NCBI RefSeq assembly: GCF_032878975.1 | Contig: NZ_CP043875.1 | Coordinates: 310,001-374,000 of the forward strand | DNA from: Methanoplanus sp. FWC-SCC4 | GTDB taxonomy: Archaea; Halobacteriota; Methanomicrobia; Methanomicrobiales; Methanomicrobiaceae | Reading direction: 5' to 3' | DNA: 64,000 bases | Shown here: one piece after another, positions 52,268-60,518 of the stretch | How the letters are laid out: each line of letters starts with the position of its first letter | How positions within the stretch are numbered: position 1 is the first letter of the stretch | Program-made: the position numbers and the translations under genes | The notes under the pieces: generated by a model | Seen by the model: the letters and a program-made list of their open reading frames with translations, nothing else | The model's database searches: none | What the model was told of the DNA's origin: nothing

Positions 52268-55200
52268 TTATCTCCTGTTTTTAGTTGTATAAAATAAAAT
52301 TCCTGCCACAATTATAATGACAGATATCAAAACCAGCGGAGATATGCCGGAACTGTTTGTTTTCTCTGTTTTTATCTCCTCTGGTATTTTATCTGCTATT
52401 TTATTATATGTACCTTTTTTATCAGATATACTGTTTTCATCGACTTCCTTTACCCAGACAAGGGCAAATCCCGAGAGTCCGTCCGGTGAAACAGCCTTAA
52501 ATCTGTATCTTCCTGATTCATCTTCACCGATAAATTCTGTTTTTAGAATCTCTGTTTCGCCGTTGTCTTTAATGTGGATGATTTTAATTAAATCTGCATT
52601 TTCTTTATTCTGCATCCATATTTTATCAACAGTAAATATTATGGCTGAAGTTCCAATGTCAATTCCGTCTTCAAGATTTTTCTTTTGAACATCTACAAAT
52701 GCACCAACTGATGCAATCTCCTGGTTTTCTCCAGCTAAAAGGTAATTGAATTCTCTTAATTTGTCTTCAGATACATCATCATACACAAGAGTTGTAAGTT
52801 TTGCGTCAACAGGGACTGCATAAAGGTCTGCATTAATGTTGACTGAAAAACTTCCCAGGTTTTTATTATTGGATTCGAGCTGACCGGTCTGAAGTGTTAT
52901 TGACTCCACAGGGCCGAAAAGCTGACCGTCTTTTTCCTTGTAATCCTCGAGTTTTATCTCCATTGTGGTTTCGCCGTATGAAAAAGAGATTGTGTTTTTG
53001 TCTTTTTTAACATTATATCCTTCATTGAGAGCGGCATCAAGGCTGAGAGATAGATATGTTCTGCTTTCCTGAAGTGACAGGTCTGCCGAGTCAGGAAGTC
53101 CTATATTATAACTGTATGTTGATCCGGGACTCTCTGTTGATTCATCTCCCAAACCGGAGTTCTCGTTCTGTTGTTTTGAGTCTGTGGTCTGACTTTTCGA
53201 AAATGCTGCCTTTAGACCAATTTTGTCATATGAGTCCTCGGGTTTGTCAGTCATTGACTCACTCCAGTACCAGAGAACCTCGTCCCCTTCTTTTAATTCA
53301 TAGTTGTTAGGACCAGTGCCAGGTGAAATTCCATTAACCTGATACATCCATCCTGTTGTACCTGTGGTCTTTTTCCCCTTTATGGAGTCAATAAACAGAG
53401 AACCATATTCTTCAAAGGCACTGTCTGTCACGGTGTATGAATACCCTGATTTTATGAGTATGCCAAGTGCGGTATTTTCTTTAACCAAATATTCGCTGCC
53501 GCTGATTGCAGTGACATTTAGTGTTCCCTTTCCAATTAATGTCGATTTATAGGTGACTGAGGAAGTGGACGGGGAGGAATCAGAGCTGTCTTTGCCTCCT
53601 GTATCCGGATTATTGATAACTGTGTCTCCTGCACCAAAGCAGTAGACCTTATTGTAATATTCGCCGCCGATATAGAGCCTGTTATTGTATATTGCCGGTG
53701 ATGAGGAGTAAAATGATGCCCAGTTTCCGTCATCAGGTGCAGTTTGTGTGTAACTCCATATTACGTTCTGAGTGGAAATATCAAGGGCTATTACCTTTCC
53801 TGCCTTTTCTGATGTTGCAAAATAAACTGTTTTGTCAGATACTGCCGGAGAACCGCTTATGCTTCCTGATTCATAGTGCCAGTTTTCAACGCCGTTTGAA
53901 GTGTCATAGCAGTGAAGTCCGTCTGTCTCCCCGACAAAAAGTGAGCCGCCGGAGATTGCGGGTGTTCCCGAACCCGGACTGGCAGCTATATTCCATAAAG
54001 ATGCTCCTGTGTCTTTATTAATGCAGTAAATGCCTGATTTGGTTGTGAAATATATATTTGAGTCATCCAAAACCGGTGAAGACCTGATGAAATCATCCAC
54101 GGTCACATTCCATTTCCATGCATAGCTGTAAATGTCGATGCATGAGAGTTTTTTAGATCCCCCACAGGCAAAATACACATTATCTCCGTCACCAAGGGGT
54201 GAACTAAAGTATGTACTGTTCCCTGTATTCATTGAATACTGAATATTCCCTTTTAAGTCAAAGATGCTAAGAATGCCTGATTTCTGGCCTGTTACAAATA
54301 TTCTGTCTTTGTAAACCAGAGGAGCTGAATTTACCTCTGACCATGGCGTAGGGTTCTCATCAATTGTCCTGATCCATTCGGTTGTGCCTGAAGTGAGGTT
54401 TACTGCATAGAGTTTTCCGTTTGTACCCCTGACAAGAATGTTACCGCCGCCAATTGCAGCGCCTGCAACAGATCCGTATCCGTCCTCAAGAGTATTTTTC
54501 CAGACTTCGTTTCCTGTATCAGCATCAAGACAGTACAGGTACATCTCATCTCCGTCTCCAAAGTCCATGTCGGGCCATGTCGATACGTAGATTTTTCCGT
54601 TGTAAATCAGGGGCTTTGTGTCAGGTGATTCCGGAAGTGTTGTTGTCCATTTAAGGTTGGCAGTTGAAGGGCCGTCTCCGGTCTGTGGTTTCTCAGGGTC
54701 ATCTATCCCCGGTATCACTGAGCCGACTTTAATGGTAACCATTTTGTCTGCAGTATCCGGTGTTACCATTTCAGGGTAGTTGCATAACCCGTAGCAGAAC
54801 TTTATTACATCATCTTTGACCACTTTATTGCCTCCCAGACCTGAGGATACAGGTTCTCCATTGATGTAAATAAGCCAGTAATTGTTCTGTTCTGCTGAAC
54901 TGTTTATGTCTGCAATTCCGTCCAGACTGAATGTGCCGTAATCCTGATACCAGCTGTCACTGACATTCAGACTAAAAAACCCCTGTTCTGAAGCTTTTTT
55001 TAGTGCGCCCAAATCAGTGTTTTCTAAAACCGTGTATGTATTTGAGATATTGTTTAACGGGTGGTATTCAAAACCGGAATCTGACAGGGAAACTGTACCT
55101 TCCCAGGTTTTGAACGGCAGAACACTAACTGAGATGTTTACAATACACTCTGATTCTGAAATTGATTGTGGCTGCCAGTTTCCGGGAGTGACTTCTTCCC

Positions 55201-56296
55201 ATACGCCTGTATAAAAGGACAGTTTGTCTCCGTCTTTACATATGTAATTCTGAATGCCTGTCCGGGCTGTTTGCCCGTTTACAAGGAAAATCCATTGTGA
55301 TGAGTCCCCTGTGTTTCCTATTGTATCCAGCTGGTATCCCCATCCCCCATAAGACACCTGGTACTCAAAATCTCCTTCTTTTGATGCAGCATCAAGGGCT
55401 GCGAGTGCTGATATATTAGATGCAGGATGTTCTGAGTCGGGAACCAGGGCTATGCTTCCTTTTGTGAGCTGAACACTTCCTTCAAAACCCTCAAACTTTT
55501 CGACATTTGTGACATTGATTTTTATCAGAGCCGTTGCGTTGATTTCATCTGTGCCATCGGCACCATATGCAAAAACAATTGTGTCTCCGGTATTTGCTTC
55601 GTAATCTGAAGCACCCGTCATCATGTGGTTATTATTGACCAGAAAATTCCAGTATTCCCCGGTATCTGAATTGTACCCGATTCCGTTAATTGGATCAATA
55701 AATGCTCCCCATTCGGAATAGGTAACTGTATAGGGGAAGGATTCCTGTATGGATAAGATTTCCAGAGCGCCAAAAGCCGAGGTGTTTGACTCAAAATGTA
55801 TTCCGTCTTTTGAAAAAGTGCCCTGTATCAGCTCCACATCACCTTCATATTTGAAATAATTTCTGACATCTGATACTGTAATATTTACAAATCTGACCGG
55901 ATTATTCTCATCTGTTCCGTCAGGACCGTATGCGAAAATGATGTTGTCATCTTTTTTGCATTCGTATCCGGCAGGGCTGGTGTTTACAATGTTTCCGTTT
56001 ACTATAAGATTCCACCTGTTCCCGCTTGTTATATTAACGGAGATGCCGTTTATTGATTTGATATCAGGAATATCACCGGTATAATTCAGTTCATAATTGA
56101 AATTCAGGCTCTTTGACAAAGAATTCAAAGCCGAAAGGGCTGATGACTGTGACTCAAAATGTATTCCGTCTTTTGTAAAAGTGGTCCCGTTTGTAATCCC
56201 AACATTTCCTGTATAATCAGCAGATTCTGCCAAAACAGGCGTTGTCATCAATAAACATAATAAAATTAATAAAAAAATCCCTGTTTTTGGTATCAT
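52268..56296 (-). CDS. Giant surface protein: five DUF4430 modules around a PQQ-type beta-propeller
   Basis: A 1342-residue exported protein. After a signal peptide (1-24) come four DUF4430-type modules (about 28-143, 150-263, 271-390, 397-525), each with a W..xVNG core and a GDxIxFxYG end. A PQQ-type propeller follows (about 545-885), then a fifth DUF4430 module (905-1015). Next is a PGF-pre-PGF-like domain (about 1075-1290, ending in GLSGFALVW), and finally a membrane helix (1318-1337). The first two modules share KDGIHFES. DUF4430 is the fold of the C-terminal domain of transcobalamin and intrinsic factor. It heads the operon, divergent from btuC, and probably presents several corrinoid- or ligand-binding modules at the surface. 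Confidence 0.82.
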   Translation of the reverse strand: MIPKTGIFLLILLCLLMTTPVLAESADYTGNVGITNGTTFTKDGIHFESQSSALSALNSLSKSLNFNYELNYTGDIPDIKSINGISVNITSGNRWNLIVNGNIVNTSPAGYECKKDDNIIFAYGPDGTDENNPVRFVNITVSDVRNYFKYEGDVELIQGTFSKDGIHFESNTSAFGALEILSIQESFPYTVTYSEWGAFIDPINGIGYNSDTGEYWNFLVNNNHMMTGASDYEANTGDTIVFAYGADGTDEINATALIKINVTNVEKFEGFEGSVQLTKGSIALVPDSEHPASNISALAALDAASKEGDFEYQVSYGGWGYQLDTIGNTGDSSQWIFLVNGQTARTGIQNYICKDGDKLSFYTGVWEEVTPGNWQPQSISESECIVNISVSVLPFKTWEGTVSLSDSGFEYHPLNNISNTYTVLENTDLGALKKASEQGFFSLNVSDSWYQDYGTFSLDGIADINSSAEQNNYWLIYINGEPVSSGLGGNKVVKDDVIKFCYGLCNYPEMVTPDTADKMVTIKVGSVIPGIDDPEKPQTGDGPSTANLKWTTTLPESPDTKPLIYNGKIYVSTWPDMDFGDGDEMYLYCLDADTGNEVWKNTLEDGYGSVAGAAIGGGNILVRGTNGKLYAVNLTSGTTEWIRTIDENPTPWSEVNSAPLVYKDRIFVTGQKSGILSIFDLKGNIQYSMNTGNSTYFSSPLGDGDNVYFACGGSKKLSCIDIYSYAWKWNVTVDDFIRSSPVLDDSNIYFTTKSGIYCINKDTGASLWNIAASPGSGTPAISGGSLFVGETDGLHCYDTSNGVENWHYESGSISGSPAVSDKTVYFATSEKAGKVIALDISTQNVIWSYTQTAPDDGNWASFYSSSPAIYNNRLYIGGEYYNKVYCFGAGDTVINNPDTGGKDSSDSSPSTSSVTYKSTLIGKGTLNVTAISGSEYLVKENTALGILIKSGYSYTVTDSAFEEYGSLFIDSIKGKKTTGTTGWMYQVNGISPGTGPNNYELKEGDEVLWYWSESMTDKPEDSYDKIGLKAAFSKSQTTDSKQQNENSGLGDESTESPGSTYSYNIGLPDSADLSLQESRTYLSLSLDAALNEGYNVKKDKNTISFSYGETTMEIKLEDYKEKDGQLFGPVESITLQTGQLESNNKNLGSFSVNINADLYAVPVDAKLTTLVYDDVSEDKLREFNYLLAGENQEIASVGAFVDVQKKNLEDGIDIGTSAIIFTVDKIWMQNKENADLIKIIHIKDNGETEILKTEFIGEDESGRYRFKAVSPDGLSGFALVWVKEVDENSISDKKGTYNKIADKIPEEIKTEKTNSSGISPLVLISVIIIVAGILFYTTKNRR

Positions 56297-56472
56297 AATA
56301 TCATCTCATGTTTAATTGTCTTCAATAATTAAATATAACTTTACTTAATTTAATTTTTTTGGATAATGATGATTATTTAAAATATGTGCCTTTTATTTAA
56401 AAGGTGAGGGTCAAGATCAAAAAAATAGATAATCAGATCAATAAAATCTGAATATACAAAAATTAATTTGTA
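56297..56472. promoter_or_regulatory. Divergent promoter region of the corrinoid locus
   Basis: A 176 bp AT-rich spacer with TATA-like runs for both directions (near 56325-56335 for the minus genes and 56372-56382 for btuC). Two inverted repeats are visible: CCTTTT-ATTT-AAAAGG at 56389-56404, and TTTAATT with AATTAAA flanking 56310-56333. A shared regulator acting on both sides is plausible. No cobalamin riboswitch is recognised. Confidence 0.5.
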
Positions 56473-57519
56473 ATGGTGGTGAATACCTTTTGGGATTGCA
56501 TGAAAAATAAAAAAATATTCTTCTCACTGCTGGTGCTGACCGGATTAATCACCTTTATAATATCATTATTATGGGGTTCAAGTACAGTAGAGCTGAAGAA
56601 TATTTTTCCAAATGATCTATGGGGCTTTATCGGGAGTCTGATTTTTAATAATTCACCCGAAGGGCCGTGTGCATTTTTTGACGACCCGACAACTTATCTA
56701 ATTGTATATGACATAAGGCTTCCAAGAGCAATTATTGCATTTTTTGCAGGATGTGGCCTTGCAGTTGCAGGGACTGTCATGCAGGCTCTTTTTAAAAATC
56801 CGATGGCAGACCCGTATATCATAGGAACATCTTCAGGAGGTGCACTTGGAGCGGCGATATCGATAGTTGCAATAGGTGGCTTATTCCTGCCGCTGTTTGC
56901 ATTTTTTGGTGCAATGGGTGCAACCTTCCTTGTATATGGAATATCAAAGAGAAACGGGAGAGTTCCGGTTGAAACACTTTTATTATCAGGTATTGCAGTC
57001 TCGATGTTTCTATCCGCTTTTTTGTCTTTTATAATGTACAACTCCGGAAAGAGTCTTCATCAGATAATGTTCTGGATGATGGGCGGATTTTGGAATGCGG
57101 ACTGGGGGGATGCATATCTTGCCCTGATAATTCCTGTATTGTCAGTAATCCTTTTTGCAGTAGCAAGGGATTTGAATGCACTTTCACTGGGGGAAGAAGA
57201 TGCGGTCCATCTTGGAGTAAATGTTGAAATCCTGAAAAAAGCCGTGCTTGCAACCGGATCTTTCATTACCGGGATTGCGGTTGCCATATCAGGTGCAATC
57301 GGATTTGTCGGGCTTATCGTTCCGCATACCATGCGTTTAATAGCAGGCCCTGATCACCGGGTTCTTCTGCCGGCATCTATGATAGCGGGCGGAATTTTTC
57401 TGATGTGTGCAGACACTCTTACAAGAACATTTTTCAACGAAATGCCTGTGGGAATAATAACAGCATTTGTCGGAGCACCCTTCTTTGTATATCTTTTAAG
57501 AAGGAGGATGTCAGCATGA
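56473..57519 (+). CDS. btuC: Corrinoid/siderophore ABC permease (BtuC family)
   Basis: A 348-residue FecCD-family permease with about ten membrane helices. Conserved elements are IRLPRAIIAFFAGCGLAVAG, QALFKNPMADPYIIGTSSGG and GLIVPHTMRLIAGPDHR. It pairs with the BtuF-type domain encoded divergently and with the ATPase downstream, whose gene overlaps by 4 bp. The family transports B12, haem or siderophores; the context (CobO, BtuD C-terminal domain) favours corrinoids. An alternative start is the Met at residue 10. Confidence 0.88.
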   Translation: MVVNTFWDCMKNKKIFFSLLVLTGLITFIISLLWGSSTVELKNIFPNDLWGFIGSLIFNNSPEGPCAFFDDPTTYLIVYDIRLPRAIIAFFAGCGLAVAGTVMQALFKNPMADPYIIGTSSGGALGAAISIVAIGGLFLPLFAFFGAMGATFLVYGISKRNGRVPVETLLLSGIAVSMFLSAFLSFIMYNSGKSLHQIMFWMMGGFWNADWGDAYLALIIPVLSVILFAVARDLNALSLGEEDAVHLGVNVEILKKAVLATGSFITGIAVAISGAIGFVGLIVPHTMRLIAGPDHRVLLPASMIAGGIFLMCADTLTRTFFNEMPVGIITAFVGAPFFVYLLRRRMSA

Positions 57520-58760
57520 TAAAAATAGAGAATCTTTTTGCCGGTTACGGCAGTGAAGATATTTTAAAGGACATCAGCACCGGATTTTACGGGGGAGAAT
57601 TTATAGGAATTCTCGGAAGAAACGGTTCAGGCAAAACAACTCTTTTAAAAACAATAAGCAGGGTTCTCGATTATCGCTGTGGAAAGATTGAGTTGTTTCA
57701 AAAACCTCTTGAAAGTTATTCTCCAAAAGAGATTGCGGGTAAATTAAGTGTTGTGCCCCAGGAAACCCTGATAAACTTTGATTATTCGGTATATGATATT
57801 ATCATGATGGGGCGGTATCCTCACATGAAAAGATTTTCAGGGGAAACAGCGGTTGACAGAAGAATTGTCGATGAAGTGATGGAGAAGACCAATGTCTCGC
57901 GTTACAGAAATAAATCCGTAACGGAGATAAGCGGAGGTGAAAGACAAAGAGTTTTGATTGCAAGGGCACTTGCACAGCAGCCGCAGATTCTTCTTCTCGA
58001 CGAGGCCACATCACATCTGGATATCAATCACCAGATTGAGATACTTAACCTTATAAAAAATCTTGATGACAAAGTAACCAGGATTGCAATATTTCATGAT
58101 TTAAATCTTGCCTCACAGTACTGTGACAGACTCATTATAATGAATGAGGGAAAAATTGTCGCAGGAGGAAAACCGGAGAGTGTTCTTACAAGAGAAAATC
58201 TGGCTTTATATTTTGGTATCGAAGCTTTTGTTGAGAAAAACAATCTTTCAGGAAAGCCTTACATAAGGCCTTTGATAAATCCGCTGAAAAAATTCAGCAG
58301 TGTTGAAAAGGTTCATATTGTCTGCGGAGGCGGAACAGGCTCAGATCTCATGCAGATGCTTAAAGGAGCAGCTTTTAACATTAGTGCCGGAATTTTGTGT
58401 GCAGGTGATACCGATTACAAGACTGCAAAGGAGCTTTTGATCGATACTCTCTGCGTTCCTCCTTTTACTGAAATTACTGAAAATAATATTGCCTCGTTAA
58501 AAGATATGATTGAAAAGTCTGATGCCGTAATTTTAACGATGATGCCGGTTGGACCTGGCAATATATGCAATATCGAAGCTTTAAGGGATATTAACAAGCC
58601 TGTGTTTATATTTCAGCCTTCATCCATGGATATTTCCTGTTATGATTTTTGTGAAGGCAGGTTTGCAGATCAGCTCATGTATCTTATTGAGAATGGTGCA
58701 AAGGTTGTAAAAAGCATAAATGAACTCTCAGATTCTCTGAGTCAAAAATACACAGAATAG
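57516..58760 (+). CDS. btuD: Corrinoid ABC importer ATPase with C-terminal extension (BtuD)
   Basis: A 414-residue protein. Residues 1-250 form the ATPase: GRNGSGKTT (34-42), VVPQETLINFDYSV, ISGGERQRVLIARAL and ILLLDEATSHLD, with His in FHDLNLAS. Residues 265-414 form an extra domain beginning VHIVCGGGTGSDLMQML and containing AGDTDYKTAKEL. As I recall, BtuD proteins of haloarchaea carry a similar extension, supporting B12 as substrate; the function of the domain is unknown. ATG 57516 overlaps the btuC stop, with AAGGAGG upstream. Confidence 0.88.
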   Translation: MIKIENLFAGYGSEDILKDISTGFYGGEFIGILGRNGSGKTTLLKTISRVLDYRCGKIELFQKPLESYSPKEIAGKLSVVPQETLINFDYSVYDIIMMGRYPHMKRFSGETAVDRRIVDEVMEKTNVSRYRNKSVTEISGGERQRVLIARALAQQPQILLLDEATSHLDINHQIEILNLIKNLDDKVTRIAIFHDLNLASQYCDRLIIMNEGKIVAGGKPESVLTRENLALYFGIEAFVEKNNLSGKPYIRPLINPLKKFSSVEKVHIVCGGGTGSDLMQMLKGAAFNISAGILCAGDTDYKTAKELLIDTLCVPPFTEITENNIASLKDMIEKSDAVILTMMPVGPGNICNIEALRDINKPVFIFQPSSMDISCYDFCEGRFADQLMYLIENGAKVVKSINELSDSLSQKYTE

Positions 58761-58794
58761 AAGTTTAATAAAAATTTGGGTTTATGGCCCATTT

Positions 58795-59322
58795 TTATTG
58801 GTTGATATTTTCAACTGCAATATCGACGACTGATGCCAGTCCTTCTTTATTCCATTTCTCAGAACTTATTACAAGATCATATATTGAAAGGTTATAGATA
58901 TCGATATCATAGTATTTTTTGTATCGTGCAGCTTCGGATGCTTCGCGTAATACTGTCTCGTTCTTTGCGGATTCAAAAATCACATTTTCACGTTCAGCAA
59001 TTCTCTCAGCCCGACATTCAGGTGATGCCAAAACCCAGATTTTCAAATCTGCATTCCGGATCATATGTCCGGCAAGTCTGCCTTCGATAATTATATTGTC
59101 TTTTTGTTCTCCAATCTCTTTTTGTCTCTTATCAATTAAACTGTCGACAGCGGGATCCTCTTCACACAATTTTCCGAAATCAATTAAATTCATATCTTTT
59201 TCACTGGCAAGTGAACGAAAGACTTCCCCTGCTGATATGAGTTCAAAAGAATATTTTTCGGAAAGATGTTTTGCAAGTGATGTTGTCCCGCTGCCCGGAG
59301 GACCGCTGACAGTAATTCGCAA
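58795..59322 (-). CDS. cmk: Cytidylate kinase
   Basis: A 175-residue archaeal CMP kinase. ITVSGPPGSGTTSLAKHL (3-20) is the P-loop, RSLA and IIEGRLAGHMI mark nucleotide recognition, and RAERIAERE the lid. It uses a TTG start at 59322, preceded by AGGAGG, one base after the DUF106 stop. It is the last gene of the ribosomal/secY operon in this window. Confidence 0.92.
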   Translation of the reverse strand: MRITVSGPPGSGTTSLAKHLSEKYSFELISAGEVFRSLASEKDMNLIDFGKLCEEDPAVDSLIDKRQKEIGEQKDNIIIEGRLAGHMIRNADLKIWVLASPECRAERIAERENVIFESAKNETVLREASEAARYKKYYDIDIYNLSIYDLVISSEKWNKEGLASVVDIAVENINQ

Positions 59323-59323
59323 A

Positions 59324-59929
59324 TCAAAGGCCTCCTATATCCAGAGTTTTGCGAATTACCTGACTTAGTGTCAGTGAACAGATCATGTACCAGAGAATCC
59401 ACGCCGGGAGGAATGAGAAAGTTGGATCGATCAGATTTAATTCTCCCAGATAGGGAAATGTTATTGTTCCCATTTCAGGAGCTTTTTGCAACAGCCACAG
59501 AAATATGGGTATTGTGATTATCATGATCCATCCCATTGGCTTGAACTGTTCCTGGGACATTTGAAGCTGATCCTGCATCATCTTGTCGCGTTTTTCGTTT
59601 AATTTGCGTAATTTCTTTTCATCTCCGGAAAGCTGAGCCTCTCTGAAAACTTTCTGGAAATCACGCATCTTCTTTTGCACTCTCTGCATCTTCTCATAGT
59701 CAATAGTGTACTTTTGAAGAAGAGATGAATAACATCCTGTTATTACTGCAAGAATAAGAATCATAACAGGCCATGAAACACCCAAAAATTGATGTATCGG
59801 ACTTAAAATAACATCCGCAGCGTTTGCGATTCCATTTCTTAAAAAAGGAACGCTGTACACAACCATGGCAAGGACCATTATAATGAGGAATGTAAACATT
59901 CCTGCAGGTTTTGCATTTGTCTTTGCCAT
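59324..59929 (-). CDS. DUF106 membrane protein (archaeal YidC/EMC3/TMCO1-like insertase)
   Basis: A 201-residue protein with three main membrane helices and a cytoplasmic coiled-coil of charged residues between the first and second pairs (KKMRDFQKVFREAQLSG, RKLNEKRDKMM). This is the layout of DUF106 proteins, the archaeal relatives of YidC/Oxa1 and EMC3. It is thought to insert membrane proteins alongside SecY, whose gene is two positions upstream. ATG 59929 is preferred because GAGGTGAG lies 7 nt upstream; an in-frame Met 12 bp earlier lacks this. Confidence 0.88.
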   Translation of the reverse strand: MAKTNAKPAGMFTFLIIMVLAMVVYSVPFLRNGIANAADVILSPIHQFLGVSWPVMILILAVITGCYSSLLQKYTIDYEKMQRVQKKMRDFQKVFREAQLSGDEKKLRKLNEKRDKMMQDQLQMSQEQFKPMGWIMIITIPIFLWLLQKAPEMGTITFPYLGELNLIDPTFSFLPAWILWYMICSLTLSQVIRKTLDIGGL

Positions 59930-59937
59930 AAAAATGC

Positions 59938-60513
59938 TCACCTCAGAAGTGCTACCATTTCACCGACTGCATTTTCAAGAAGGAAGTCAAGATTCTTAAC
60001 AATCTTAACAGTACATCCTGTCATCATTGCATATGATGCTGCCATGTAACGGTTAAAGCGCTGATGATCCTTAATTGTTGAATATCCTTCCATATCCCTT
60101 GTGCGTGAAGTGTCTGAAAGACGACGCTTTAAGATCTGATCTTCATCAGTTTCAACCAGCACAATGATATCCGGGTTTAATTCCTGTAATACCCACGATG
60201 GCAGGCCTGCAAGGTAACCATGTGGAGTACTTACTGTGCAGTGTGTGTCAATTATGACATTATCCTGTATTTTTGCGATGACCTGTGCTGCAGTTTTCTG
60301 CAAAGCTCTCTGGAGTTCCTGATCCAGTTTGCGCATTTCATCACGGTCGTTAACAATTCCCTGATCACATGCAACTTCAAACATACATGTGCCGAAATTG
60401 ATAGAGGTGTAATTGACACCTTCTTCTTTTAATGCTTCAAGTGAAGAGTCAATTACTGTAGTCTTTCCAACGCCCGGTACCCCTGTTATGACAACTTTTT
60501 TTCCTTTTGACAA
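59938..60513 (-). CDS. adkA: Adenylate kinase, archaeal type
   Basis: A 191-residue archaeal adenylate kinase, unrelated in detail to bacterial Adk. KKVVITGVPGVGKTTV contains the P-loop, and NFGTCMFEVA and DTHCTVSTPHGYLAGLP are typical. I chose TTG 60513, preceded by AAAGGAGTGAT with 4 nt spacing; a GTG at 60522 lies within the ribosome-binding site itself. The gene follows secY with a few bases between, the standard order in euryarchaea. Confidence 0.92.
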   Translation of the reverse strand: MSKGKKVVITGVPGVGKTTVIDSSLEALKEEGVNYTSINFGTCMFEVACDQGIVNDRDEMRKLDQELQRALQKTAAQVIAKIQDNVIIDTHCTVSTPHGYLAGLPSWVLQELNPDIIVLVETDEDQILKRRLSDTSRTRDMEGYSTIKDHQRFNRYMAASYAMMTGCTVKIVKNLDFLLENAVGEMVALLR

Positions 60514-60518
60514 TTTTA

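Noticed and set aside
56297-56472. Cobalamin riboswitch upstream of btuC
   Set aside because: No B12-box-like sequence or the expected multi-stem fold is visible, and such riboswitches are rare in archaea.
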